Of a stretch of 64,000 bases of DNA, positions 46,100 through 59,159 are shown piece by piece (position 1 is the stretch's first letter; every line of letters starts with the position of its first letter). Both the position numbers and the translations under genes were made by a program. A model generated the notes under the pieces. That model searched no databases, was not told where the DNA came from, and saw nothing but the letters and a program-made list of their open reading frames with translations. The DNA lies in NCBI GenBank assembly GCA_022747635.1, contig JAKTNV010000008.1, forward strand, positions 3,373,386 through 3,437,385, in the 5' to 3' direction. This stretch comes from Hetaerina americana (Eukaryota > Arthropoda > Insecta > Odonata > Calopterygidae).

Positions 46100-47155
46100 A
46101 AGTAGGAATTGAGGTCACTTCTCCTTTGAGCAATTACAATACACTCTTTGAGCTGTAAATGTAGGAAACCTGCATACAGCGTAGATACATAATAATAGTA
46201 ATATTTCAATTGTCTACTGACCATACAAATTAGGTATAGGAATCATCAAAAACATAAAAAAAACCTTTGAAAAAGACTGTGATTTCATGCGCAGAATGAC
46301 TTCCTTTTAAAATGTAAATGAATCGACTGACATGAATGAAACTTTGGCAACAACATGGAAAAAAGATTACATAGGCTGATTCTGCTTCATATGGGATTTC
46401 ATTTCTGCTAATGTAAGCATAAAAAGAGGATATTCCTCCAAAAGTATTTCTTCCTAATCATTTCACAAGGAGTAGATGAAGTTTTAGAGAACAAGAGACA
46501 AGATTTCAAGATGTAGGTTTGGTGGAACATACTTGATATGCCAATGACGAGGATCATTTTTTGCTTCTCTGAATTCCATTGTACATCTAGATTCCCAAAA
46601 ACCTGCCTCACCCAACATGAAGATATTTTCAGTTTAGCTGAAGTTTAACAACTCCTTATTTTAAGAAATTTACCATTTCATTCGACAAATCAATGTTAAA
46701 ATTAACACATTTAGCTTGCCTTTTCAATCCTAAACTCATCACGTAGAAAAATATTTTCCCTGCGACAAAGCTGAAATGTTGACCACATCTTGATTCTCTA
46801 CATCATACAGTTCATTTGACAATGGTTAACTCTTGAAATTACCTACATCAGACTAAGGACTGACAATGAATATATGTTTAATCATTTATACCAGTTTTTA
46901 GTACCAGAAATTTCCTATCAGCATCCTTACATCACAGCCATCATTTACTTCAACAAAGAACTTAAATGACTGCACTGCAGCTATTAATAAAAACACACCA
47001 AAAGTTCACTAACAAATGCATAAAAACGATGACTTTTAAACCTCGATGGTTTCCTGGTATCCACTGTATTCAACTTTCTCCTTTATAATTTACCAGTTTC
47101 CAAAATTTTCAGATCATATGTGGGTTATTCAATAGGTCCTAATAACAAAAAACAG
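46100..47155. other. Intron sequence, nothing recognised
   Basis: AT-rich, CpG-poor sequence. No exon, RNA gene or repeat is seen. Confidence 0.35.
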
Positions 47156-47164
47156 AAATACAAA

Positions 47165-47660
47165 TTATTTAGGGTAGATTTTTTATTTTTCAACATTATA
47201 TCATGTTAGCTCATTTTGATTTCCCCAGCATTTCTCCAGCTTTTGTAAGCCATTCAAAAAGTTAGATTTGGGAGGTCCCTCAAAATAGGCATCTGTGTAT
47301 GCGATAACCTTCTCACTTGATATGAATTGTTTCCCGCCAAAGTCAGGGCAAAATCTGGTGAATGCAGTGGATGCTGTAATAACTCAAACTTAAATTCCAT
47401 AATGTTCATTGTCAAAACTGCACCTGTGCACTGTCTTGATCAAAGATAACTTCTTTCTTTGCCCAATGAGAAAATGTTTTCCCAGATTACTTCTCTCAAG
47501 CAGGGAAATAATGAATCATAATACTCTCCATTGTCTCTTTTTGCAACTCATCAATGTAGATAATGTGGCATGAAGTCTGAACAACTGAGGCCATCCGGAA
47601 CACTCATTGTCTCAACACTGATTGCCACCCCTTTTTGAAATAAGGATATCACTTATTACG
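47165..47660 (-). mobile_element. Mariner remnant in intron
   Basis: Minus-strand codons near 47,180-47,330 read GGKQFISSEKVIAYTDAYFE then GPPKSNFLNGLQKLEKCWGN, followed closely by YNVEK. This is the end of a mariner transposase ('L.GK.F.S.EEV...V.AYF....KS.Y..G...LE.RW..C....YVEK'). Upstream, the 'HP.YSPD.AP' region with the third catalytic Asp is reduced to frameshifted pieces. It is old and inactive. Confidence 0.65.
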
Positions 47661-47664
47661 TGCA

Positions 47665-48254
47665 GTACATTTAATAGTTTCCTCATCATAAGCCTTGATA
47701 TTCAACTCAATAATTTTCATGTATGATTAGCAGAGTTTTGTGCAGAATTTCACTGAACAATTCTTCTCTTCCAAAGTTTTGGGAACCTTTTGAACAGAGC
47801 TCGTATCATTGTACTGATTGATGACATCAACATGGCATGGATGAATAAAGATAATGATTTTGGGAGAGATGAAATGTGATTTCTAGAAAGGGACTACGTA
47901 AAGCCAGTCCATTATTTTACGAGTGACTCTGTATTATAATTCAGGGAAATGCAGGAACTAAAGGAATGGTGGCTTTAACACAATTTTATCAAGCAAGCGC
48001 ATACGTAGTTTATTTAAATGGATTTATGGATTTAAAAATTATTTATGGATTAAAAAATGGATTTATGGATTATAGCTCAACGGTATGAGAGCTAATTATT
48101 AGAGCATTAATTATCATTATATGAACTCAATTGAAAAACAATAAATAGAGACAGAGTCCAGAAGAATTATTCAGTGCACCCATAATCATGAGTTCTCTGA
48201 GATGTGCTCACAAATGAAATGAAAATTTTAATGATATTTCAACAGTTTACTAAG
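47665..48254. other. Intron sequence, nothing recognised
   Basis: AT-rich. A short imperfect tandem repeat of ATTTATGGATTTAAAAATT type lies at about 48,020-48,075. No other feature. Confidence 0.35.
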
Positions 48255-48266
48255 AGTTCAAAACTA

Positions 48267-48585
48267 GCAGTAGTAGTGGTGGTAGTTTTGAGGGGAGTCG
48301 ACCGAGAGCTGAGGTCATTTGCGCCATTAGGGATGGACAGGAAAGGATGAAGGGTGGAGAGAAACCCGGCGTCGGCATTAGCCTGCTCTTTACGAAGGGT
48401 GCCGAGGGGTCCACAAGCTAACGTCCCATCCGACGGACGGCGTAGTCACTCAAAGTGCCCTCCACATAGCACCTCAAGTAGGGATCGAGATACCTATGAA
48501 AATATTCAACACCGCCAGGATTGGAACCCGAGCCCTCTGGGTCGGAAGCCAGTACGTTAGCCCCCGCACCATCTCTATCCCCAAA
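48267..48585 (-). repeat. SINE family B, copy 1 with 12-bp target duplication
   Basis: On the minus strand the head has GGGCTCGGGTTCCAATCCTG (B-box GGTTCCAATCC). It is followed by a long body (ATAGGTATCTCGATCCCTAC, TGCTATGTGGAGGGCACTTT, CGCCGTCCGTCGGATGGGAC, CGACGCCGGGTTTCTCTCC) and a tail of CTA units. AGTTCAAAACTA flanks the element on both sides (48,255-48,266 and 48,586-48,597), an exact target-site duplication. The close relative at 61.7 kb is in the opposite orientation. Confidence 0.85.
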
Positions 48586-48768
48586 AGTTCAAAACTAATA
48601 AATAATGATCTCTCAACTTGCTAACACTTCCTGAGTGCACTTTAAGAACTATGTCATGGGGGCTTCATACCCACACCCATTCTCACCAACATTGCCATAA
48701 ATGTTTTGATAATGTGCCACTGAATCAAAAGTGTAGATGCATTTCAAACTAAATAAGGGTCATCTTAC

Positions 48769-48979
48769 CTCTGGAATGTGATAAATTGTGAATGTTCCTA
48801 TGGTCCTCCTTATTTGAAATGTTTTCGCCTTCTTCATTCAAATTTACATCAGTCCAACTTTCATCACTGTTGGCATTCTTGCATTCTTCTTGAAGAATGT
48901 CATTAGTTGGTTGAGAGTCTATACTACCCTCATTTAGATTCATATTCAATCCACCAACCTCTTCTACGGATTCGGCACT
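48769..48979 (-). CDS. rg: Neurobeachin/rugose exon: acidic linker
   Basis: Seventy codons plus one base read SAESVEEVGGLNMNLNEGSI, then an Asp/Glu/Asn/Ser-rich stretch with ESWTDVNLNEEGENI, ending NLSHSR. No known domain is present; it is a hydrophilic linker. It is accepted because the acceptor (TTTTATTCCAG) and donor (AGAG|GTAAGA) are good, the frame is open throughout, and its phases (0 in, 1 out) match the exons at 55.5 and 46.1 kb. It could be an alternatively used exon. Confidence 0.8.
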
Positions 48980-48984
48980 CTGGA

Positions 48985-49735
48985 ATAAAATGTTTAGCAT
49001 AATAGAACTAACACAGAGTGAGACAATTTGATTAAATTACTTCAATAAGCATGCACCTCTACCAAATAAATCTATCAAAGAATAAAAATGTATTATTTCC
49101 CATCACCTAAATCGCAAATCTCACTAATGTCCTGAAGTTCACACACCAATTAGATATTTCATGTTGTTCCATAGCAATACAGAGATTTTTCTAAGACCAC
49201 CAGCTTACTACCAGCCCACATTGAACATTACAACATGCTTCTATTTGTACAAAAAATTTGGTAATAGTTATGCAATAAGTGAATAAAAAGTTCTGGTGGA
49301 GTGCAGAATAAGACCTAGGCAAGAGAGATGTGCGACACCAGTCCATTGAGGATTTATACCAAATTTGAAACGAGATTGCACATTTGTGAAGTGGAATTTT
49401 GGAAACTTTAAACATGACTCCTGTAGAATATCTGTTTCTGATGTTATAGGCCCATTGAAAATATATGAATCAATGCAAACCACAACTATTAAATTCAAAT
49501 TATGATCTAAAGTGAATGTTTTAGACTTAGCATTTTTTGAGGAATGGGCATCAAGTACAAACTTCACCTTTCCTAGCTTTCATATAACCTTTAAGGTGGA
49601 AATTGAAAATTACATTCATACAAACAATATTATTCATAGAAAAAAAATTCAAGATAAACATGACCCATACTTTTGAAGAGAAAAATTCTAATAGATCCCT
49701 ACATTAAGCTTTCCAAATATTGTACACACGTGATA
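48985..49735. other. Intron sequence, nothing recognised
   Basis: AT-rich. Minus-strand frames around 49,191-49,567 have no known motif or splice support. Confidence 0.35.
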
Positions 49736-49738
49736 CAC

Positions 49739-49826
<88 letters not shown>
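49739..49826. repeat. (TA)n microsatellite, left flank of the PLE
   Basis: About 43 uninterrupted TA units running straight into the terminal repeat of the Penelope-like element (ACTGGGCTGACACAATATAA). Confidence 0.92.
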
Positions 49827-51775
<1,949 letters not shown>

Positions 51776-51814
51776 TGATTTCGTCGACGTAACACGAAAG
51801 TGTTGAATAATAAA

Positions 51815-52840
51815 TTGAATAGCAACAAACAATATAGAAACACATAAATCACTTATCTCTTGATCATTTTGATGGAATTCTGCTCCGTCTTCATCGGAAG
51901 ATATAGGAGTAATGATTATTAATATTCTAATTTAATTATTACTAATATAATTACTTTATAATTACTGATTACTACGAGGGTCATCCGGAAAGTAGTACCC
52001 GTTCGTGCCGCATGAAGTGCTGACGACGCGAGTAGCCGCTGGACGAGGTCAGATAGCTTCAGTGGCTTGTCTGCCTTCTCTGAGCCAAGTTGCGTGACGC
52101 TAGCATTGCCTGTGTTGTTTCTGTGATTGTTTACAATGTTTAAAAAAATTGAGAACGCCGCCAGTTGTGAAGTGAGGGCAGTGATTAAATTCCTCAATGC
52201 AAGAAACGTTCGCCCATGTGATATTCATCGCCAATTAAAGGAGGTGTATGGAGACAATGTAATGGACGAGTCGTCTGTTCGGCGGTGGTGTCGCAACTTC
52301 AACATGGGGAGGGGGAACACACACGACGATGAGCGTTCGGGGAGACCGTCTGTCATTACAGACCAACTGGTGAGCTCAGTTGACGAATTCGTGAGGAACG
52401 ATCGGCGCGTCACAATTGATGACATCTGTGAGCATTTTCTCAATTTTTCTCGAACAATTGTTCATGAAATTGTTAAACACCATCTGCATTATGCAAAAAT
52501 TTGTGCAAGATGGGTCCCTCGCGTATCTCAATGAGCTGGCGGCGAAGGACTATGCAGCAGGAATACAGAAACTTGTCACACGTTATGACAAATGCCTTAA
52601 TTTGCTTGGAGATTATGTTGAGAAGTAGTTTAAAGTATCCTCTTTCAAATAAAATTTTTTATGTTTGTTAATATTTACTTTTGTCTTTTTATTTCACGAA
52701 CGGGTACTACTTTCCGGATGACCCTCGTAGTATAATTACTTCTATATCTTCCGATGAAGACAGAGCGGAATTCCGTCGAAATGATCAAGAAATATCGTGA
52801 GAGTGATCTTTTTATGTGTTTCTATATTGTTTGTTGCTGT
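51815..52840. repeat. Foldback pair: inverted arms around a mariner, inside (TA)n
   Basis: The left arm, 51,820-51,920, and the right arm, 52,735-52,840, are inverted copies. AGCAACAAACAATATAGAAA on the left answers TTTCTATATTGTTTGTTGCT on the right, and GTCTTCATCGGAAGATATA answers TATATCTTCCGATGAAGAC. The space between them holds about 55 bp of unique sequence and the 753-bp mariner. (TA)n lies outside both arms, as for the PLE next door. The arms contain CGATGA, a short GAC/GTC stem and GAAA, so they may be terminal repeats of another PLE left without its coding part. Confidence 0.75.
51975..52727 (+). mobile_element. Mariner family T, 753-bp internally deleted copy B
   Basis: Same length, ends (CGAGGGTCATCCGGAAAGTA...), TA flanks and deletion as copy A at 25.6 kb, but in the opposite orientation. 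The 135-codon frame at 52,127-52,531 starts MFKKIENAASCEVRAVIKFL and covers the paired helix-turn-helix DNA-binding part, including ICEHFLNFSRTIVHEIVKHH. After WVPR the C-terminal codons GIQKLVTRYDKCLNLLGDYV follow in another frame. No catalytic core is left. It differs from copy A at only a handful of sites, so both are recent. Confidence 0.93.
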
Positions 52841-52843
52841 CCA

Positions 52844-53030
<187 letters not shown>

Positions 53031-53034
53031 TACT

Positions 53035-55420
53035 TTGCAAAATTAGATAATTAATGCCAAGCACATATAGGTTGGAAAAGTAAGAATAATTATTTATACT
53101 GCTATTCAAAATTTTAAAATTATTTTCTTCGCACATGATATTTACAACTTGAAATAAAGGTCATCTGAGAAAAGGTGCAGAGCTATCACTAATTTGGTGA
53201 GGCAGACACTATTGAGGTAAGGCTGTCCCAGTGAGCGCAGCAGATGTCAGACCACGTTTATGAAAGGTAGATGAGGAGGGTGAGAATCTTTGTATAAATT
53301 TATACTTGATTTGAAGGGGATTCAATTAAACGCAAACCATACAATGTGATATTTATTGATTGCTTTATAAAAACTGGTAATATTAACAAAGGATAAATAT
53401 TAAGCATATATTAAAAAAAGACAATCCAACCACAAGTAGTAACTTGGAGTTTATTACTTGCTACCCACTCCATTCACATTCATTTTAGCTACTCATACTT
53501 TTGAATTTCAATATTAACTTTTCTTAAAAGATTAAAAAGTTCAAGTTTTTCAATGAGCTTGCTCTCTTCCTTTCACATTCCATTGTCGCCCACCGCTTCC
53601 CCCTTCCTCCACATGAGCAGCCCACCTGACTTAAGCGTTGCCATGAATGACATTTCACAGCCTGCAATGCCCCTTTAATTGGCATGGATCAAATAATACC
53701 CTCTAGCCCAACAACGCTCATTAACCTATTTCATCCCCTGCCCACTCCCGCACACACACTGCCCTCTGCATTCCCCTCACTCCCCACCTTGACAGTGGCT
53801 TTGGGGTGGATAACCTGGATGGAAAATCACTCATGCTCCACAAACTCTCCCTCTTATTGAATTCAAGTTTCACAAACTTACCCCATCAACATTACCTACA
53901 TTTTTATTAAAAACCTGTTATTTGTAATTTTAAATCTTTACCTTTATGCGGTAAATTAACATGAAATTTTAAATGAAAAAGAAATAATATGGTCGTAAAA
54001 ACAGAATTAGGTGAAGAAAGCATATTGAAGTAGGAGATGCAAAGGTTTAAAATATGGGCACACGATTGAAGACTACAAACATACATTTTTTGCAGATCAA
54101 ATATTTTCCTTTGCATTGACTTTACACATAAATGAGAGAGAGGCATGATGAGAGCCATCAATGGCTGTCATTTTGTTATCCATTGCTATGGGGTTGAAAT
54201 ACCAGATTAGGGTAGGAGACATCAGTTAGGGTGGAGCAGGGTAGGTTCCATCAATGGCTCACATGAGTCACCCGTTCACCTCCCTCCAGATATGATTTTG
54301 CTAAAAGGCCAACTATTCAACCTCATTCCCTCCCCCAGTCTTCCCCCTTTCACGCACTGATATCACCAAGGTGCATGCTTCAAATGGTCCTGTGTGGGCT
54401 ACTTAAGGGGATATCATCCCTTGAACTATGAACGTAAATTTGCAAACTCAAAAATAAAGACAACCAATTTCTATATTTGACTCAGAAACTCCTAAAATCA
54501 GAGCAAGCTGTCGAAATCCATACATTTAGGATAATAAACCAGTTTTACGCTCCTCAGTAAAATTTATTATTAATTTTATGAGAGAAAAGATACAGAAATC
54601 TTTGGTTAAAGATCAAAATAATATTCATATGAATTTACTAGTTCTAAAGTGTCTATTGCATGCACTTATGGAATCATAACAAAAGCACTTACAATAAAAT
54701 TTGTCAAAGTACAATATGAATTCAAAAATTTACTTCAGGAAGTAATAATCATTCATTTCATATTCTGCATTTTAAGCTGCTTGATTATTTCAAGTATTAA
54801 ATAGTAAAATTCTTAATTTGCTGAGCATGCCTCTATGAGTACAGTTTCATTCATATACTATCTTTGCGGAGATTTTTACAAATTACCTCCTGGTTGCCAC
54901 ATTTCTCAATTAAATAATCCTCCAGGATCCCTTTGCAGGCAGTCGAGAAATGGACCAAGTCCACAAGTTAAAGGGGAGTCAAAGACCTTACTACGATTTG
55001 CAAATGAATGTTTCAATGGCAAAAACAGACATATAAACTAAAACAAGCAATAATTGAAAACACTAAAAGGAAATGTAATACCAATTATTACCACTCAGAT
55101 GCTTTTAACTACAATGGAGGGAAATGGGGCAACCAGAATTCATTGTCGTTCAGGAAATCCAACTGTCAAGTATACAAGTACTTAGACTTGTCTTGTGCTT
55201 ATTAAATACATCAACTTTCCCTAATTAATAAGTCACACTGAGTTTATTTATAGGATATGAAGTTTCATGGGGTCAAGTTCTAAACCATACAGAAATATAT
55301 TTCACAAAGAGTTATGCTTTGATATAAGTACACATTGTTAATTCATAAGCTTTGTTCAGTAAGCATATATTTATTTCATGAGAGGCCAGAATGATGAGTC
55401 AAGCAGGGCTTAAGTCTGCT
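53035..55420. other. Long intron sequence, nothing recognised
   Basis: AT-rich, with CT-rich plus-strand patches at about 53,560-53,800 and 54,290-54,360. I looked for exons fitting between the 55.5 and 49.0 kb exons of rg and found none; the phases of those two already agree. Confidence 0.35.
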
Positions 55421-55424
55421 TTAC

Positions 55425-55553
55425 CTTGTTACTGTGAGGATGATGCTCGGTTCTGATGGGAGCATGTCTCCCATACCTCAAGCCATCTTGCGGATCTACA
55501 TCGTAATTGTGAGCAGTTAAGGAAGGTTGGGAAGTTCTGGCCCTTGCGCTACC
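55425..55553 (-). CDS. rg: Neurobeachin/rugose exon: conserved basic linker
   Basis: Forty-three codons read GSARARTSQPSLTAHNYDVD, then PQDGLRYGRHAPIRTEHHPH and SNK. It has no start codon and so is easily missed, but it is open throughout, with acceptor GGCAATGTAG and donor AAG|GTAAAG. It starts and ends in phase 0, as its neighbours require. Its dense, mixed composition is unlike the surrounding intron. I assign it to rg by position, strand and phase. Confidence 0.85.
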
Positions 55554-55559
55554 CTACAT

Positions 55560-56705
55560 TGCCAAGAGTTGGGTTAAAGGCTAGGTTAAAGTGAGAAGAG
55601 CATCGGTAAAAGATATAACCGCAGATCATCAACACACACATTAGGATTAATATACTACATTGAAGAAGCTATAGGTAATTTGATAGCTAGCTTATTATTC
55701 ATAGGAGATAAGAAAAGGAAGAGGCATTACAGCATCTAGCATTCACAGTTATGTATTCAAAGCAACCATCAGCCAAATTAGAGTGTCTTATTAGTCAACA
55801 AGCTTTGAACGTTATTGGATGTTAAAAATTGGAAATATTAATCACCATAACAAACTATGTTAATGCCTCCCCACCAGAGCATACCATGTCACCATGGCCA
55901 CAAACAAGGAGAAAAACCAGCTTTTGTTGGCATCTAGCAAATTGACCAAAATTCAAATGCCTTACCCTGCTTCTGACAGTAAGTTCCAAAATTGTTTCAT
56001 AAAAGGCAAAGATTTTGAGAGAACACACATGATCCAATCAAGGCAAGCATGCAAATGCATGTAAGATAAGGCATTATTACTTTAAAAATACACAATTAAC
56101 AAGTTTGTACACATGGCTAACATAATTCAAGGATTACTCAAAAATTTAATTTATCTCTAAATAAAATGATTACACTCATACTAAATTTTTAACAACTAAT
56201 TAGTGGAAAGAAAAACTACCTTCTGCTTAGTTCAAAGTTCTATGCTCATTGGCCACAAGTTCTGGACACAAGTCATTCAAGTTTAATTTTTTAGAAACTA
56301 TTTTTTTTAACATCAACTGTGTGCATATTTCATAAAAAAAAACATCATTAATGGTTATACGGCAAAGCTACAGTAACTTGATACCTAATTTTACAATAAA
56401 TGAATGCATTACGCTCAACTTGCTTCAGATCAATTCAGACAATTCCGAAAAAGCATTTCTGTATACTAATATTGCATGAGTTGTATTGACAGAGCACACA
56501 TCCTTTATGAGACACTTCATTTCCTGAACTTGCATGCAAAATGTGGCCAAAATTTAGCATAAAGCAAGTAAGCTGCCCTTTCATGAAATGTATGAACTTT
56601 CTCAAGGATTCCTCAAGAATAGAAGGCATGGATTGCAAGAGAGGAGGACCCCAACAGTGAATGGTGGCCACCAATTAATTATACAACTGAGCTAGCACAC
56701 TTTGT
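55560..56705. other. Intron sequence, nothing recognised
   Basis: AT-rich and CpG-poor. No repeat or exon recognised. Confidence 0.35.
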
Positions 56706-56712
56706 TGATCAC

Positions 56713-56852
56713 CTTAATTGACGGTGGCCCACTGGAGTGGGCGTCATTATCAGCTAGGACGGATGAATTGTTCTCATCAACCACAATCACTTCATACTCG
56801 CCATCGTCAGCATCTTCATGGGATATCTGACGTTGGAGCCCCCTGGTCTGAG
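56713..56852 (-). CDS. rg: Neurobeachin/rugose exon: [12 protein letters not shown] segment
   Basis: Two leading bases and 46 codons read [20 protein letters not shown], then [20 protein letters not shown] and GPPSIK. 'TRGLQRQ...[12 protein letters not shown]' is, to my knowledge, conserved in neurobeachin proteins. Two nested acceptors exist, TTTCAG at 56,853 and CTCAG at 56,848. Only the outer one fits the phase of the upstream exon (G plus CT = Ala). The donor is AAG|GTGATC, weaker than consensus. Confidence 0.9.
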
Positions 56853-56859
56853 CTGAAAT

Positions 56860-58475
56860 GGGACATGCAATATGCTTCCTGTTCTGTCAAACAGCTCCAC
56901 TAATCAAGTCACATAATTACTCGCTAGTTCCAGAGAGCATTAAGTACCAAACAACAGCAGCAGAGAGCCTCATGCATAGTTAGAGACACAAAGCATTATA
57001 GATACAGATCGACGGGGACACATATGTATCATGTATATGTAGAACAATTCTATTACCTACTTTGGCAAGACTCAGTTAACAAATTATTTTACAGAGGATA
57101 ATTATGACAGAATAAACAATTAAATCTGCAATGGGTGATTACTAATGATAGGGAAATATCAATAACGCATTAGGTTTATATGACCCCACAAGAGATGGGA
57201 GATTGACTTCTAGTTGTAGATTTACTAATTAACACACATTGAAAAACATCCTGAGCATTTACACATTTAATGGTTAACAGCCAAATGGTGTCTCTTGAAA
57301 AACTGAAATAACTAAAAAAAATATCAACAATTAAAAAAATAAAAGAGGAGACATTCCAGTATCGAAGAGCATAACAATAATAGTGTTTTCCATGCAACAA
57401 AGAACTTGGGGAGAGCAGACAAGAGCTAGTGCTGCAAAAGAAAGTAAATGAGCTACAGGCTCTGCATGCTGGAAGCAAAAATTGGAATAGAGAGAGGTTT
57501 TCAATTAATCTAATAAATTTAGCCTTAAAAAAATACTAATTCACTGTGAACAAAAATAAATCAAATTTAAATCTTCATGATCTCCCAAATAAACATCTTA
57601 CCAAGCAATCGACTACACGCAGCAACCAAAGACTTAAAACAAGCATGTGCTTCCTTCAGAGGAATTGCAAGAAGGGCTCACAATAAGGATCCAGAGGAAA
57701 TAATATACACTCTCGAGGAGAAATGCATACACTGGGTCGACAAAATCAATCAAAATGATAGCGCAGCAAAACCTCTATTTGTTGCAACTCTTTCCAACAG
57801 AAGCCTCTTCAAGAAAAACCGATGAGTATATGCCAGTCAAAAACAATTACATGACATCATCCCATTTTCTTCAGCATTGCACCAGAGATATTTTGTCATG
57901 CAAAATAAATCCTATGCAAGTTGGTTGCCCTCCATTTCCTTAGAATCAGCACTGGAATGATTTACGTCTTGAATGGGTTCAAGACAACAGAGTTGAACCT
58001 CTGCACACCCATTTCATACAGACACGACCTCTTCAACTTATCCAAACAGATTTCCTCGTGTGAGTATATTATGTAATGTAAATTAATTCTGGATGGAGAA
58101 AACCATACGGTTAGTTTTTCAATCGCTCTAGTTTCAATTCTGATGACAATGGATGGGATAACATCACTTAACTGTCCTTGGCTGGAATTGATATCTACAT
58201 AGGTTTACTGTAAAGAGAGTATTCATATCAAGAGTTTTATGCTGTGAAGAGTTGTTCCGTTACAAACATGTTCACTACACAGAGGTTTTCACTGCATTAC
58301 AATATGGTAGTGACAGCAAGAGCAATGGTATCAATGATGGAAACAACAAGAGTCTATGGGGTGGGCCTACTGCAAAGGCAAGTAACACAGGTGGTAATGG
58401 GAGTGGGGTGGGGGGCCACTTCTCCTAAGATATGGGGGAAGAAGCTCTAGCTCTCGACAGGCTCTGCTTGCTTGC
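56860..58475. other. Intron sequence, nothing recognised
   Basis: AT-rich. The plus-strand frame at 57,577-57,825 has no known domain and the wrong strand for rg. No exon or repeat is supported. Confidence 0.35.
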
Positions 58476-58481
58476 AATTAC

Positions 58482-58970
58482 CTTGGCTGTGGGCCGCGTT
58501 TCTATACCTAGATGACCTCATGTGGGCGGGGCCGACAAATTTGTGATTTCGGAAGAAGGGGGAGGTGGAGGAGGGGGCTGGTGTCGAGTTTGAGGAGGGA
58601 TTGGAGCCCCTCCTGGCCACGAACGGGGGTGGCACCTGGTGGTGAGAGGAGGGGTGGTGGTGGTGGTGGTGGTGATGGTGGTGGTGATAGTGGTGCTGGT
58701 GGGCAGGAGGGGCGGACGACGACGACGACCCCTGGAGGTGCACATGGGCGCCAGCGCCAACCACCTGCTGCTGCTGTTGCTGCTGCTGCGAGGACGCCAC
58801 CTGGTGCTGGTGAGCTGTGCCAGAGGCAGATTGCACCGAGTTGGGGTGAGCGGTGGGCAGGAATTGGGGGCACACGTGGTGGGACCACTGGGGAAAGAGG
58901 GGTCGGTTCGGGGGGGGAGGCTGAGGCAGTGGAGGGGGAGGGTGCTGAGGGCGGGACCCCACATCACCAC
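58482..58970 (-). CDS. rg: Neurobeachin/rugose exon: Pro/Gln/His/Ser-rich linker
   Basis: Two leading bases, 162 codons and one trailing base begin GDVGSRPQHPPPPLPQPPPP. Low-complexity tracts follow: SSQQQQQQQQVV, a Ser run (SSSSSA), HQHHY with eleven His in a row, and Pro/Ser-rich sequence. It ends in less biased sequence, FFRNHKFVGPAHMRSSRYRN then AAHSQ. The acceptor is TTGTGCCGCAG and the donor CAAG|GTAATT; an alternative donor 22 bp upstream (CTAG|GTATAG) does not fit the next exon. Probably a disordered linker of the scaffold protein; the tracts are likely to vary in length between individuals. Confidence 0.88.
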
Positions 58971-59084
58971 CTGCGGCACAAGCACAAGTGAGAGAGGAGG
59001 GGGGAAGAGGGAAGTGCATACGCAGCCGTGCACCGCGGCACAAGAGAGAGGAACACCAGGAGGGAATGGTGGGGGGGGGGAAGG

Positions 59085-59113
59085 AGAGAGAAAGAGAGAG
59101 AGAGAGAGAAAGA
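59085..59113. repeat. (GA)n microsatellite in intron
   Basis: Plus-strand GAGAGAGAAAGAGAGAGAGA-type repeat, giving a pyrimidine tract on the gene strand between the candidate microexon and the 58.9 kb exon. Confidence 0.8.
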
Positions 59114-59123
59114 GGAGGATCAC

Positions 59124-59156
59124 CCATATCATTTTCATCGATCACAAGAGTCAGCG
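59124..59156 (-). CDS. rg: Candidate 33-bp neurobeachin/rugose microexon
   Basis: Thirty-three bases could encode LTLVIDENDM flanked by split codons. The acceptor is excellent (TGCGCCCCTCTTGCCAG). The donor is ATGG|GTGATC, the same weak GTGATC used by the 56.7 kb exon. The outgoing phase (one base, G) matches the two leading bases of the 58.9 kb exon to give Gly. The distance between the two exons is only 153 bp. The incoming exon lies outside the recognisable sequence, so this is an inference from splice sites, phase and composition. Confidence 0.4.
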
Positions 59157-59159
59157 CTG

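Noticed and set aside
45635..46100. Plus-strand frames over the 46 kb exon
   Set aside because: They are antisense to the His-rich exon, which has matching splice phases on the minus strand.
57577..57825. 82-codon plus-strand frame with ordinary composition
   Set aside because: It looks like a possible small protein, but there is no known motif or flanking splice sites, and it lies in an intron of the minus-strand gene. Evidence is too weak to list as a gene.
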